From a virus: a stretch of DNA of 33,540 nucleotides. How positions within the stretch are numbered: position 1 is the stretch's first letter; every line of letters starts with the position of its first letter. Of the stretch, positions 22,923-30,997 are shown in pieces. A model generated the notes under the pieces. The model ran no database searches and had not been told where the DNA came from. It saw nothing but the letters and a program-made list of their open reading frames with translations. Location of the stretch: the IMG/VR virus record IMGVR_UViG_3300048104_000063, positions 1-33,540 of that record. One strand, given 5' to 3'. The position numbers and the translations under genes were made by a program.

Positions 22923-23110
22923 GATGCCCTAAATGCCACACTAAGACGGAAGTCTTGCATACTTATGCATCAGACTTACGTGTCCGTAGAAGAAGGGAAT
23001 GCCCTGCTTGCAAACGCAGAATGACCAGTCACGAATTAACCGACGAAGCTTGGTTTGAATACTTGACAGAAGCACTAAAGAAGGTTTTAAAGGTACGAAC
23101 CGATGATTGA
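22919..23110 (+). CDS. NrdR-type zinc-ribbon protein (stand-alone)
   Basis: A 63-residue protein starting at the ATG that overlaps the micropeptide stop. 'MRCPKCHTKTEVLHTYASD' followed by 'RRRRECPACKRRMTSHE' matches the N-terminal zinc ribbon of the ribonucleotide reductase repressor NrdR (CPxC ... RRRREC..C..RF). The ATP-cone domain of NrdR is absent; instead there is a short helix ending ALKKVLKVRTDD. Such stand-alone ribbons occur in phages of several hosts. It may bind DNA or interfere with host nucleotide control; not demonstrated. The frame stays open to 22784, but those codons overlap the two preceding genes. Confidence 0.7.
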   Translation: MRCPKCHTKTEVLHTYASDLRVRRRRECPACKRRMTSHELTDEAWFEYLTEALKKVLKVRTDD

Positions 23111-23315
23111 TATACACGTAGTTCACGACTTTGACTGGTCTATTTTAGACTATCAAACACGCAAGCAGATACAAGAGGGGAGCGATGCTTTCTGGGCTGA
23201 CTGTGAGCTTGCTGTAGTGAATGGCGAAGTTGTCCGTACAGACATACCACGCAAGAAACCGATTACAGGGTTTGACTTTGTATTTAACGACGAGACGCAA
23301 AGTGAAGAATACTGA
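23103..23315 (+). CDS. Small early protein before RNA polymerase
   Basis: A 70-residue acidic protein overlapping the zinc-ribbon gene by 8 nt. Features are 'HDFDWSILDYQTRKQIQEG', 'CELAVVNGEVVRT' and a terminal 'VFNDETQSEEY'. Family not recognised. It supports a downstream start for RNA polymerase, because the region 23221-23301 is already coded here in another frame. Confidence 0.55.
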   Translation: MIDIHVVHDFDWSILDYQTRKQIQEGSDAFWADCELAVVNGEVVRTDIPRKKPITGFDFVFNDETQSEEY

Positions 23316-25659
23316 GCAGGTCTTTAAACAAATGAGGGACTTCGGAATCGCTAAGTATCGGGAGTCACAACGAATCTACAGAGAGAACGGCTTGCGTGGT
23401 GAGACTGAGAGCTGTCGTCGGGTCATGCGTAGCGTCTTGCCACAGGTAGGAGAAGCTTTGTGTAAGGAGTTGGAGTTTTACAGCCATCGTCGTAACAATC
23501 CACCGCTGTTCCTGATGTTTGTCATGGACTTTGATGGTAACGAGCTTGGTCATATAGCTTTGAAGACTTTGATGGACATGATGGACAGCTTACCGAAGTT
23601 GCAGGAGGTAGCTTATAACATAGGCTCTGCTGTGGAAGCTGTTGCTCGTCGTCGTTACTTTGAGGACAACAGAGGTGAGTGGGATAAGTACTTGTTGAAC
23701 AAGAAGCAGAAGGTCTTTAAAGGAAGCCGCAAGTCACAGATGGAGATATTCTTTGAGGAGGAGGAGAAGCACGAACGGTTTGGGGGCTTCATACGATTCA
23801 AGCTGTGGGACCCTCGTTACCGAACATCGCTTGGTATGTGGTTGTTTGAGCAGGTAAGGATGCACAGCGGTCTGTTTGAGTTGTACTACATGAAGAGTAG
23901 AGTAGGACACAGCACAAAGCACGTCCGTCCCAGTAAGAACTTTGATAACTGGCTTCACCGCTTTGACAGATGGCGTGAGCTGATGAATCCGCAATACCTA
24001 GCTACTCCTGATGTGCCTACTAAGTGGGAGGGTAACAATGTCGGAGGTTATAAGCACGACGGAGAGATGAACCTTACCTTTGTGAAGTACCGCAGTGATG
24101 AAGGAGATATGCACAAGCTATTTAACAGCGTTAACAACATCCAATCGGTTAAGTGGCAGATCAATAAGCAGGTGTTAGACGTAGCTACTAAGTCGTGGAC
24201 GGAAGGCTTACTGCTTGGCGGTATGCCCCACAATGAGGAGCTTGAGATAGAGGATTACTACGAAGGAGAAGACAAGCAGGAGTTAAGTGAGTGGAAGACT
24301 CGCAAGCGTCGTGCTTTGGAAGCTAACTTAAAGAACAAAGGACTGAGGTTTCGTACTGCTAAGACTGTTTACATAGGTAACTACTACTACAAGAACTTAT
24401 CCGACGGCTTTTACTTTCCACACAACGTTGATTACAGAGGCAGAGTCTATCCGCTTCCTTCTTTTGTTAACCCACAGAGTGATGACCTTGGTCGTAGCTT
24501 GTTGTTGTTTGCAAAGGGTGAGCAGATAGTAGATGAAGAAGACTTTGAGTGGATACTTGTGGCAGGAGCTAATGCTTTCGGTACAAAGGGTACATTTGAG
24601 GAACGAGTCGCTTGGGCAAAGAGTCGTGAGTTCTGTATACTTGCCAGTGCTGAAGACCCGATAGGTGAGCAGTGGTGGACAGAAGCTAGTGATCCGTGGG
24701 CTATGTTAGCGTTCTGCTTTGAGTACAAGAAGTGGAAGGACGAAGGCTACGGGTACACCAGTTACTTTCCCGTCCATCAAGACGCTAGTAATAACGGCAT
24801 ACAGCTGATGAGTATGTTGTTGAGAGATGAGGAGTCAGCCCGCCAAGTAAACCTGTGTCCTGATGCACCGCTCGGTGATATGTATCAAAAGGTAGCGGAC
24901 AATGTAACTGAGATTTTAAAGAAGGACAGGAGTAAGGACGCTCTAGCAGCAGGTTGGTACAGGTTTGGTGTCAGTCGCAAGTTTGCAAAGCCTATCGTCA
25001 TGGCTCGTCCGTACGGTGCGAAGTGCTACAACAGCGTGGATGTACTGATGCCTGTGTACGAGGCTATGGTAGAGAAAAGCTACCGACCCTTTGAGAAAGG
25101 AGAGAACCTTACAGCTATTGGGTACTTGGCTAAGTTAATAAACAAAGAGGTGGACAAGCTGTTACCTAAACACATGGCTTTGATGTCGTGGTTGAAAGCG
25201 TTGTACAAAGATGGACCACTAGAATGGACTACACCATACGGCTACTCAGTAAAGAGTGTAGTCTACAGGTACAAGAAGGTAGAGTTCATGACTGCTGTTA
25301 ACGGACTACTCGACAAGTGCTACATCAAGAAAGAGGAGGGAGTAGATAAGAAAAGAATCCGTCGTGCTTTCATTGCTAACTACATTCACAGCCTTGACGC
25401 ATCAGTTGTACACAAGGTAGCGGATCAGATGGAGTTTGACATGGGCTTTGTACATGATAGCTTCTGTTCCCACGCACCAAATGTAAAAGCTATGAAGCGT
25501 CTACTGCTTAAAACTTACAACGAATATTTTTCACGTGACCTGCTTGACGAGTTGAGTAAGGAGGTTGCAATAACACAGGATACGGAAGTACAGTCTCGGC
25601 CTCAGCTTGGCACTTATGATGTGTCGCAAATACACAGATGTCCTTACGTATTCCATTAA
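23302..25659 (+). CDS. Single-subunit DNA-directed RNA polymerase (T7 gp1-like)
   Basis: The phage polymerase that transcribes middle and late genes. Conserved blocks: 'FPHNVDYRGRVYPLPSF', motif A 'VHQDASNNGIQ' (Asp494), motif B 'GVSRKFAKPIVMARPYGAK' (Lys563 and Tyr571, with the same spacing as T7 Lys631/Tyr639), and motif C 'GFVHDSF' (Asp719). All catalytic residues are present. Length is 785 aa from GTG 23302, against 883 aa in T7. An ATG at 23221 would give 812 aa but overlaps the previous gene by 95 nt and adds residues unlike the family. An ATG at 23332 is another option. I prefer 23302 because 'KNTEQVFKQMRDFGIAKYRE' resembles polymerase N-termini. Confidence 0.95.
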   Translation: MKNTEQVFKQMRDFGIAKYRESQRIYRENGLRGETESCRRVMRSVLPQVGEALCKELEFYSHRRNNPPLFLMFVMDFDGNELGHIALKTLMDMMDSLPKLQEVAYNIGSAVEAVARRRYFEDNRGEWDKYLLNKKQKVFKGSRKSQMEIFFEEEEKHERFGGFIRFKLWDPRYRTSLGMWLFEQVRMHSGLFELYYMKSRVGHSTKHVRPSKNFDNWLHRFDRWRELMNPQYLATPDVPTKWEGNNVGGYKHDGEMNLTFVKYRSDEGDMHKLFNSVNNIQSVKWQINKQVLDVATKSWTEGLLLGGMPHNEELEIEDYYEGEDKQELSEWKTRKRRALEANLKNKGLRFRTAKTVYIGNYYYKNLSDGFYFPHNVDYRGRVYPLPSFVNPQSDDLGRSLLLFAKGEQIVDEEDFEWILVAGANAFGTKGTFEERVAWAKSREFCILASAEDPIGEQWWTEASDPWAMLAFCFEYKKWKDEGYGYTSYFPVHQDASNNGIQLMSMLLRDEESARQVNLCPDAPLGDMYQKVADNVTEILKKDRSKDALAAGWYRFGVSRKFAKPIVMARPYGAKCYNSVDVLMPVYEAMVEKSYRPFEKGENLTAIGYLAKLINKEVDKLLPKHMALMSWLKALYKDGPLEWTTPYGYSVKSVVYRYKKVEFMTAVNGLLDKCYIKKEEGVDKKRIRRAFIANYIHSLDASVVHKVADQMEFDMGFVHDSFCSHAPNVKAMKRLLLKTYNEYFSRDLLDELSKEVAITQDTEVQSRPQLGTYDVSQIHRCPYVFH

Positions 25660-25690
25660 TAATAACACACAATAACAATAAATAAATACT

Positions 25691-26341
25691 ATGAGTATAG
25701 CATCGAGAAAGAAACACGACATCATTAAGTTAAAAGGCACGGCTAAGTTCTGCCACTTGAATGAACCTAATAAAAGATTCAACGCTGAGTTTGGAATATG
25801 GAGCTGTGACCTTGCTGTTGATAGCGATCAAGCGGAGGTGTTAAAACAAACTCTTCGTCCGTTGTTTGAGGCAGAGTTACAGAAAGTACAAGACGCTAAT
25901 CCCGGTAAAGAAATCAAGCAAGCAGAGAAACCATTTAGCGAGCAGTCAGACGGTACAACTCTTGTGAAGATTAAACGCAAAGGAGGAGGACGCAGAGCAG
26001 ACGGTACAACTTACACCTTATCCAGTCCTGCTTTGTATGACAGTGCAGGTAAACCGTTACCCGAAGATGTACAGATATGGGGAGGAAGTAAGATGAATGT
26101 AGCTTTTCGTCCTAACTTTTGGTACTCCGCAGCTCTTGGGTTTGGTGTATCACTTGATCTTGAAGCGGTACAAGTCGTTGAATTAGCTAACGGAGGAGTA
26201 AGCAACGTAGCAGCTGAAGCCTTTGGATTTACAGAAGAAGAAGGATTTGTAGCTAACGGTGGTGAAACCCTTGACGCAGTATTCAGTGCCGAAGATAACA
26301 AAGAAGAAGAACAAGCGACCGTCACGACAGCGGACTTCTAA
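25691..26341 (+). CDS. Single-stranded DNA-binding protein (T7 gp2.5-like)
   Basis: A 216-residue protein between RNA polymerase and endonuclease I, the place of T7 gp2.5 (232 aa). 'IIKLKGTAKFCHLNEPNKRF' and 'NAEFGIWSCDLAV' open an OB-fold-type domain, followed by 'SKMNVAFRPNFWYSAALGFG'. The C-terminal tail is acidic and ends in Asp-Phe, the feature through which gp2.5 contacts DNA polymerase and primase-helicase. A 31-nt A-rich leader precedes the ATG with no Shine-Dalgarno sequence. Its last 56 bases overlap the next gene. Confidence 0.88.
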   Translation: MSIASRKKHDIIKLKGTAKFCHLNEPNKRFNAEFGIWSCDLAVDSDQAEVLKQTLRPLFEAELQKVQDANPGKEIKQAEKPFSEQSDGTTLVKIKRKGGGRRADGTTYTLSSPALYDSAGKPLPEDVQIWGGSKMNVAFRPNFWYSAALGFGVSLDLEAVQVVELANGGVSNVAAEAFGFTEEEGFVANGGETLDAVFSAEDNKEEEQATVTTADF

Positions 26342-26813
26342 TAACGGTTTTCGTAGCGGGTTTGAGAGCAAGCTCGCACATCAACTGGAGCGTGGTGGTA
26401 TTCGATACAAGTATGAAACATTACAGATCGAGTATCAAAAGGTCAGCACTTATACTCCCGACTTCATACTACCTAACGGCATCATCATTGAAGCCAAAGG
26501 TTTGTGGACGACGGAGGATAGGAAGAAGCACTTGTTAGTACGTGAACAGCATCCGCAGTTAGACATACGACTCGTGTTTCAAAGTGCTACAAATAAGATA
26601 CGCAAAGGATCGAATACTACCTACGCTGGTTGGTGCGAAAAGAAAGGAATAAAATATGCAAATAAACTTATACCAGAATCATGGCTTTTACAGCAACCCA
26701 TCAGCCCTGTGATCGATGCGGGTCGTCTGACGGTGCAGCAATCAATGACGACGGGAGCACACACTGCTTTGTCTGTAACAGGCACGAACGAGGAGAAAAC
26801 ACACAACGAGTGA
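26286..26813 (+). CDS. Endonuclease I, Holliday-junction resolving (T7 gp3-like)
   Basis: Cleaves branched DNA and breaks down host DNA. Catalytic residues align with T7 gp3: Glu27 in 'FRSGFESKLAHQLE', Asp59 in 'YTPDFILPNG', Glu69 and Lys71 in 'IIIEAKGLW' (T7 Glu20, Asp55, Glu65, Lys67, same spacings). 'DRKKHLLVREQHPQLDIRLV' and 'KLIPESWL' are also conserved. The start is uncertain: GTG 26286 (175 aa) fits best, GTG 26259 is possible; both overlap the SSB gene. After 'IPESWL' the last 40 or so residues have no gp3 counterpart and lie over the primase start in another frame. T7's lysozyme gene, normally next, is missing. Confidence 0.92.
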   Translation: MPKITKKKNKRPSRQRTSNNGFRSGFESKLAHQLERGGIRYKYETLQIEYQKVSTYTPDFILPNGIIIEAKGLWTTEDRKKHLLVREQHPQLDIRLVFQSATNKIRKGSNTTYAGWCEKKGIKYANKLIPESWLLQQPISPVIDAGRLTVQQSMTTGAHTALSVTGTNEEKTHNE

Positions 26814-28273
26814 CTATAGAAAAAACACACACAACTATTGATTTACTAAGAGGAAAACCACAAGCACTAACACGAAGAAACTTAACAGAAGATACCTGCC
26901 GTAAGTGGGGGTATTGGGTAAGCGATGAGAACGGACAACCTGTTCAAGTAGCTAACTATAAAACACGAGACGGCAAGACCTGCGGACAGAAGATACGACG
27001 AGCAGATAAAAGCTTTGGCGTAAGAGGGGAACTAATCAGCCTGTACGGTCAGCACCTGTGGAGAGACGGAGGTCGTCGTGTAGTAGTAACAGAGGGAGAG
27101 ATAGATGCTCTGTCTGTTAGCCAAGCGTTAGGTAACAAGTGGCCTGTGGTGTCTGTACCAAACGGTGCAGGTGCTGCAAAGGGACACATAGCTAGAGCGA
27201 TTGATTGGTTAGAACGATACGAGCAGGTAGTCTTCTGCTTTGACATGGATGATCCGGGACGGAAGGGAGCAGCAGAATGTGCAGCACTTCTTACACCGGG
27301 TAAAGCAAAGATCGCAGAGCTTCCACTAAAAGACCCGAACGATATGTTGGTGGCAGGTAGGAGTAAGGACTTAGTCAATGCTTTGTACGACGCAAGAGAG
27401 TACAGACCTGACGGCATCGTAAACGGTAAAGACCTGTGGGATGTCATCGCTAACAAAGAGGAGCACCAAGCTGTACCCTATCCATATGTTAGTCTTAACA
27501 ACTTAACCCACGGCATGAGGACAGGTGAACTTGTAACTGTCTGTGCGGGTAGTGGAATTGGGAAGTCCCTGTTCTGCCGTGAGGTTGCTCATCATCTGTT
27601 AGACCTCGGTGAGAAGGTAGGATACATAGCACTGGAGGAATCTGTTAGACGGACTGCTCTTGGTATCATGGGTATCCATCTGAATAAACCGCTGCACTTA
27701 GAAGAGGATGAAGTATCACAAGAAGCACTGCGTCCTGCGTTTGAAGAGACAGTGGGTAACGGTAAGTTCTACACCTACGATCACTTCGGCAGTATGGACA
27801 GCGACAATCTTCTTACTAAAATAAAGTACTTAATAAAGGGATTTGATTGTAAGTGGATATTCTTGGATCACCTCTCTATTGTTGTCAGTGGTATAGCAGG
27901 AGACGATGAACGACGGTTAATTGATAACACCATGACCAAGCTTAGGAGTCTTGTTGAAGAGACAGGGTGCGGTATGGTGTTGGTGTCTCACTTGAAGAGA
28001 GTAGATACAGGTCATGAGGAGGGAGGACGAGTAAGTCTGCACCACCTGCGTGGCAGTCAAGCAATCGCACAACTAAGTGACATGGTCATAGGACTGGAGC
28101 GTAATCAACAAGCTGAGACTACATCTAATGAGACACGAGTAAGAGTGTTGAAGAATAGATTCAGTGGACAGACAGGACATTGTACTACTCTTGGTTATGA
28201 CCACGACACAGGACGATACAAGGAGGACACCAATGTGTTCAAAGCAACAGACGATAACAACCAACCATTCTAA
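26681..28273 (+). CDS. Primase-helicase (T7 gp4-like)
   Basis: A 530-residue bifunctional replisome protein (T7 gp4 is 566 aa). The zinc-binding domain has Cys10, Cys13, Cys29 and Cys32 ('CDRCGSSDG', 'HCFVC'). The primase fold has 'VVVTEGEIDALSV' (Glu138) and 'FCFDMDDPGRKG' (Asp188, Asp190). The helicase has Walker A 'AGSGIGKSLF' (Lys295), 'IFLDHLSIVVSG' and 'LRGSQAIAQLSDMVIGLERN', and ends in an acidic stretch with a C-terminal Phe, as in T7. The first 133 nt, coding the zinc domain, overlap the endonuclease gene. The ATG is kept because T7's zinc motif lies at the same distance from the N-terminus. Confidence 0.97.
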   Translation: MAFTATHQPCDRCGSSDGAAINDDGSTHCFVCNRHERGENTQRVTIEKTHTTIDLLRGKPQALTRRNLTEDTCRKWGYWVSDENGQPVQVANYKTRDGKTCGQKIRRADKSFGVRGELISLYGQHLWRDGGRRVVVTEGEIDALSVSQALGNKWPVVSVPNGAGAAKGHIARAIDWLERYEQVVFCFDMDDPGRKGAAECAALLTPGKAKIAELPLKDPNDMLVAGRSKDLVNALYDAREYRPDGIVNGKDLWDVIANKEEHQAVPYPYVSLNNLTHGMRTGELVTVCAGSGIGKSLFCREVAHHLLDLGEKVGYIALEESVRRTALGIMGIHLNKPLHLEEDEVSQEALRPAFEETVGNGKFYTYDHFGSMDSDNLLTKIKYLIKGFDCKWIFLDHLSIVVSGIAGDDERRLIDNTMTKLRSLVEETGCGMVLVSHLKRVDTGHEEGGRVSLHHLRGSQAIAQLSDMVIGLERNQQAETTSNETRVRVLKNRFSGQTGHCTTLGYDHDTGRYKEDTNVFKATDDNNQPF

Positions 28274-28290
28274 TAAGGAGAACAATTAAC

Positions 28291-28626
28291 ATGGGACTAG
28301 ATCAGACAATATATATACAAAAGGACTACAATAAATTTGGTAGTAGGAAAGATGATTACGAAGAACATTACTTTAGGAACTTCTACACATTACACAACGC
28401 TATAGAAAAGCAATGGGTGGATAGAGGTAGACCGGGAGAAAATGTGTATGGTGTGAAGAATCCTGATGAACTTATAGATATGGGGATAGCTTTGCAAGCG
28501 AGCGACCTTGAACCTATGAGAAATATAGAAGTACCTGACTCTTATAAAAAGGAGTACAATGAAGTATTAACTAAGAGCGAACAAGCATTCAAGGATGCTA
28601 GGAGGGTTGACTACATTGCGTCATGA
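28291..28626 (+). CDS. 'MGLD' family phage protein, function unknown
   Basis: A 111-residue protein between primase-helicase and DNA polymerase. The start MGLDQTIYIQKDY, then 'FRNFYTLHNAIEKQWVDR' and 'NPDELIDMGIAL', fit a widespread small phage family beginning MGLD with a conserved 'F..W/L.NAIH.W' block. Biochemical role unknown; its place in the replication block suggests an accessory role. It has one of the clearer ribosome sites (AAGGAG about 10 nt before ATG) and ends in an ATGA overlap with the polymerase gene. Confidence 0.72.
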   Translation: MGLDQTIYIQKDYNKFGSRKDDYEEHYFRNFYTLHNAIEKQWVDRGRPGENVYGVKNPDELIDMGIALQASDLEPMRNIEVPDSYKKEYNEVLTKSEQAFKDARRVDYIAS

Positions 28627-30485
28627 AAACACTATTCTTTGATATAGAAACAAATGCGATAGAGGATTGGACGAACTTGTCTGACTTAAAGACTGTTCAC
28701 TGCCTCTCTATCTACGACCCTACCATACCTAAGATGATTACTTATCACGGTGCTGGTATAGAGAACGGACTAAGGGAGTTAGCTAAAGCAGACAAGATCG
28801 TCGGACACAATGTCATAGGCTTTGATCTACCTGCTTTGTCTAAGAAGTACAACTTCCATCCTCCTCTTGTACGAGTGCTTGATACGATGGTCATGGCTAG
28901 GTGTATAGTGCCTGATGTACGGAACGATGACTTCATGCGTAAGGACTTTGACAAGACTCTAGTCGGCAGTCACTCCTTGAAAGCGTGGGGTAAGCGTATG
29001 CACAAGTTAACCAAGCTATCGTATGGAGAAGAGGACGATGCGTTTGACAACTACAACGAAGAGATGAGGAAGTACTGCGAGCGTGATGTCATTGTAACAC
29101 AGCTGTTGTTTGATTACCTCCTATCGAAGGAACCGAGTGAACATATGTTAGCTGTCGAACACTGGTTTGCTTTCCTTATGCACCGACAAGAGAAGCGTGG
29201 GTTTGCGTTTGATGTGGAGAAAGCAGAGAAGCTAGAGGTCAAACTTATAGGCCGTCGTGCTGACCTGCTTGATAAATTACAGAACGAGTTCCCTGCTAAG
29301 ACAGAGGAGATGAAGACACCAAGCGGTTGGATGGTAGAGATTGACGGGGTTACTTATGAGGCTGAAACAAAGGTGCTACTTAAACAAGTACTGAAGGAAG
29401 CCAAGCAAGTACAAGCTAGAGCAAAAGATGCAGTAGCACTAGCTAACAAGCAGAAGGTGTTACCTTTTAATCCCGGTAGTCGTCAGCAGATAGCAGAACG
29501 TATGCTTGAGCTAGGCTATGAGTTACCAAAGGAACCGGACGCTAAGACACCAAAGGTAGATGAAGCTGTACTGAAGAGTATAGACCATCCATTTGCTGCT
29601 GTGTTATGTGAGTATCTCCTTGTAGCTAAACGACTTGGGCAATTAGCAGAAGGCAATCAAGCTTGGCTAAAGCTCATGAAGCACGGCAGGATACACGGCA
29701 GGGTCAACACCAACGGAGCAGTCACAGGTAGATGTACGCATCAGAATCCTAACGTAGCACAAGTACCTGCTTGTCGTGCTGAGTACGGTCAAGAATGTAG
29801 AGACTTGTTTAAGGCAGGTAAAGGATTCAAGCTGGTAGGTTGTGACGCAGCAGGTCTAGAACTACGGATGCTTGCTCACTACCTTGCTTTGTTTGATGGA
29901 GGTGAGTATGCACAGACTGTAGTAACAGGAGATGTACACACACTGAATCAGAAAGCAGCAGGGCTTGAGACTCGTGACCAAGCCAAGACATTTATCTACG
30001 CTTTCCTTTACGGTGCAGGTGATGCAAAGATAGGAGAGATAGTAGGAGGATCAGCAGCGGAAGGACAGATGTTGAAGCGTAAGTTCCTAAGCAACCTACC
30101 TGCACTGCGTAAGTTACAGATGGCAATCAAGCAGAAGGTAGAACGAGGAGGTAAGCTTGTCGGATTAGACAAACGGATACTTCCAGTACGCTCTCCTCAT
30201 GCTGCTCTCAATATGTTGTTACAAAGTGCAGGAGCTGTGTGTATGAAGGTTGCTTTGATCCAACTGTTTCACAAGCTTAACATCTTGAAGTGGTCACAAG
30301 GTGCAGACTATGCGTTTGTCGCTAATGTACACGACGAGTTCCAAGCAGAGGTAGTACCTGAGAAGGCTGACATCTTCGGACAGTTAGCAGTCGGAGCAAT
30401 CCAAGCAGCAGGTAAAGAATTAAAACTTAACGTAGCCCTCGATGGCGAAGCAAAGGTAGGTAACACATGGGCGGAAACACACTAA
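28623..30485 (+). CDS. DNA polymerase, family A with 3'-5' exonuclease (T7 gp5-like)
   Basis: A 620-residue replicative polymerase (T7 gp5 is 704 aa). Exonuclease motifs are intact: 'FFDIETN' (Asp7, Glu9), 'GHNVIGFDLPAL', 'YCERDVIVT'. Polymerase motifs: A 'GCDAAGLELRMLAHYL' (Asp408), B 'AKTFIYAFLYGAGDAKIG' (Lys455, Tyr459), C 'ANVHDEFQAEV' (Asp571, Glu572). The segment where T7 gp5 has its thioredoxin-binding insert is here only about 60 residues (222-281), Ala/Lys/Gln-rich and unlike T7, so the processivity partner may differ. Starts in an ATGA overlap and ends 19 nt into the next gene. Confidence 0.97.
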   Translation: MKTLFFDIETNAIEDWTNLSDLKTVHCLSIYDPTIPKMITYHGAGIENGLRELAKADKIVGHNVIGFDLPALSKKYNFHPPLVRVLDTMVMARCIVPDVRNDDFMRKDFDKTLVGSHSLKAWGKRMHKLTKLSYGEEDDAFDNYNEEMRKYCERDVIVTQLLFDYLLSKEPSEHMLAVEHWFAFLMHRQEKRGFAFDVEKAEKLEVKLIGRRADLLDKLQNEFPAKTEEMKTPSGWMVEIDGVTYEAETKVLLKQVLKEAKQVQARAKDAVALANKQKVLPFNPGSRQQIAERMLELGYELPKEPDAKTPKVDEAVLKSIDHPFAAVLCEYLLVAKRLGQLAEGNQAWLKLMKHGRIHGRVNTNGAVTGRCTHQNPNVAQVPACRAEYGQECRDLFKAGKGFKLVGCDAAGLELRMLAHYLALFDGGEYAQTVVTGDVHTLNQKAAGLETRDQAKTFIYAFLYGAGDAKIGEIVGGSAAEGQMLKRKFLSNLPALRKLQMAIKQKVERGGKLVGLDKRILPVRSPHAALNMLLQSAGAVCMKVALIQLFHKLNILKWSQGADYAFVANVHDEFQAEVVPEKADIFGQLAVGAIQAAGKELKLNVALDGEAKVGNTWAETH

Positions 30486-30997
30486 TACAACAGCAACCAG
30501 AGATCGAGTACGACTATTACTTGAAACTCGCAGAGTTGTACGATACTATCGACCTCGATGTACCTTGGGATTGGAAACAACAACACGAAGATTCATATAT
30601 GCCATCATCCAAATCAATTAGAACAGGAGCTATAGCCGAGCAGCGTTTTATAACAGAATGCTTAGAGCGTAACTTCGAACCTCACACACCTGTCACTCCT
30701 ATGCCTTGGGACTTTATTGTTACTTGCCCTGCTGGTATATTGAAAGTTCAAATTAAATCTAGCCAAACCAAAAGCACAGCTAACACTTACCTAGTAGGCA
30801 CGTCATCAGGTAGGGCTCATAAGAGTAGGATGTGTGGTACAATAGATGTGGTGGGTTGTTACATACCTCCGCTAGATACTTGGTGGCTTATACCTCGTGA
30901 CGAGATAGCAGGTAAAACAATAAAGCTAAACCCTGAACCATCAAGCAAAGGAAAACATAAAAAGTACCAAGAGAACTGGAGCATATTCTATGAATAA
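30467..30997 (+). CDS. PD-(D/E)xK-type nuclease
   Basis: A 176-residue protein. 'GAIAEQRFITECLERNF', 'TPMPWDFIVTCPAGILKVQI' and 'IKSSQT' give the order Glu, Asp, Gln-x-Lys expected in PD-(D/E)xK endonucleases with a Q-x-K variant, as in the PDDEXK_5 group. 'DVVGCYIPPLDTWWLIPRDE' is the usual following β-strand region. It lies between DNA polymerase and exonuclease, where T7 has assorted small genes but no such nuclease. Possible roles are recombination, host DNA degradation or superinfection exclusion. Fold assignment is fairly confident, function is not. Confidence 0.72.
   Translation: MGGNTLIQQQPEIEYDYYLKLAELYDTIDLDVPWDWKQQHEDSYMPSSKSIRTGAIAEQRFITECLERNFEPHTPVTPMPWDFIVTCPAGILKVQIKSSQTKSTANTYLVGTSSGRAHKSRMCGTIDVVGCYIPPLDTWWLIPRDEIAGKTIKLNPEPSSKGKHKKYQENWSIFYE

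Noticed and set aside
23221-23301. ATG at 23221 as the RNA polymerase start
   Set aside because: It overlaps the preceding gene by 95 nt and adds residues unlike polymerase N-termini; starts at 23302 or 23332 are more sensible, though not proven.
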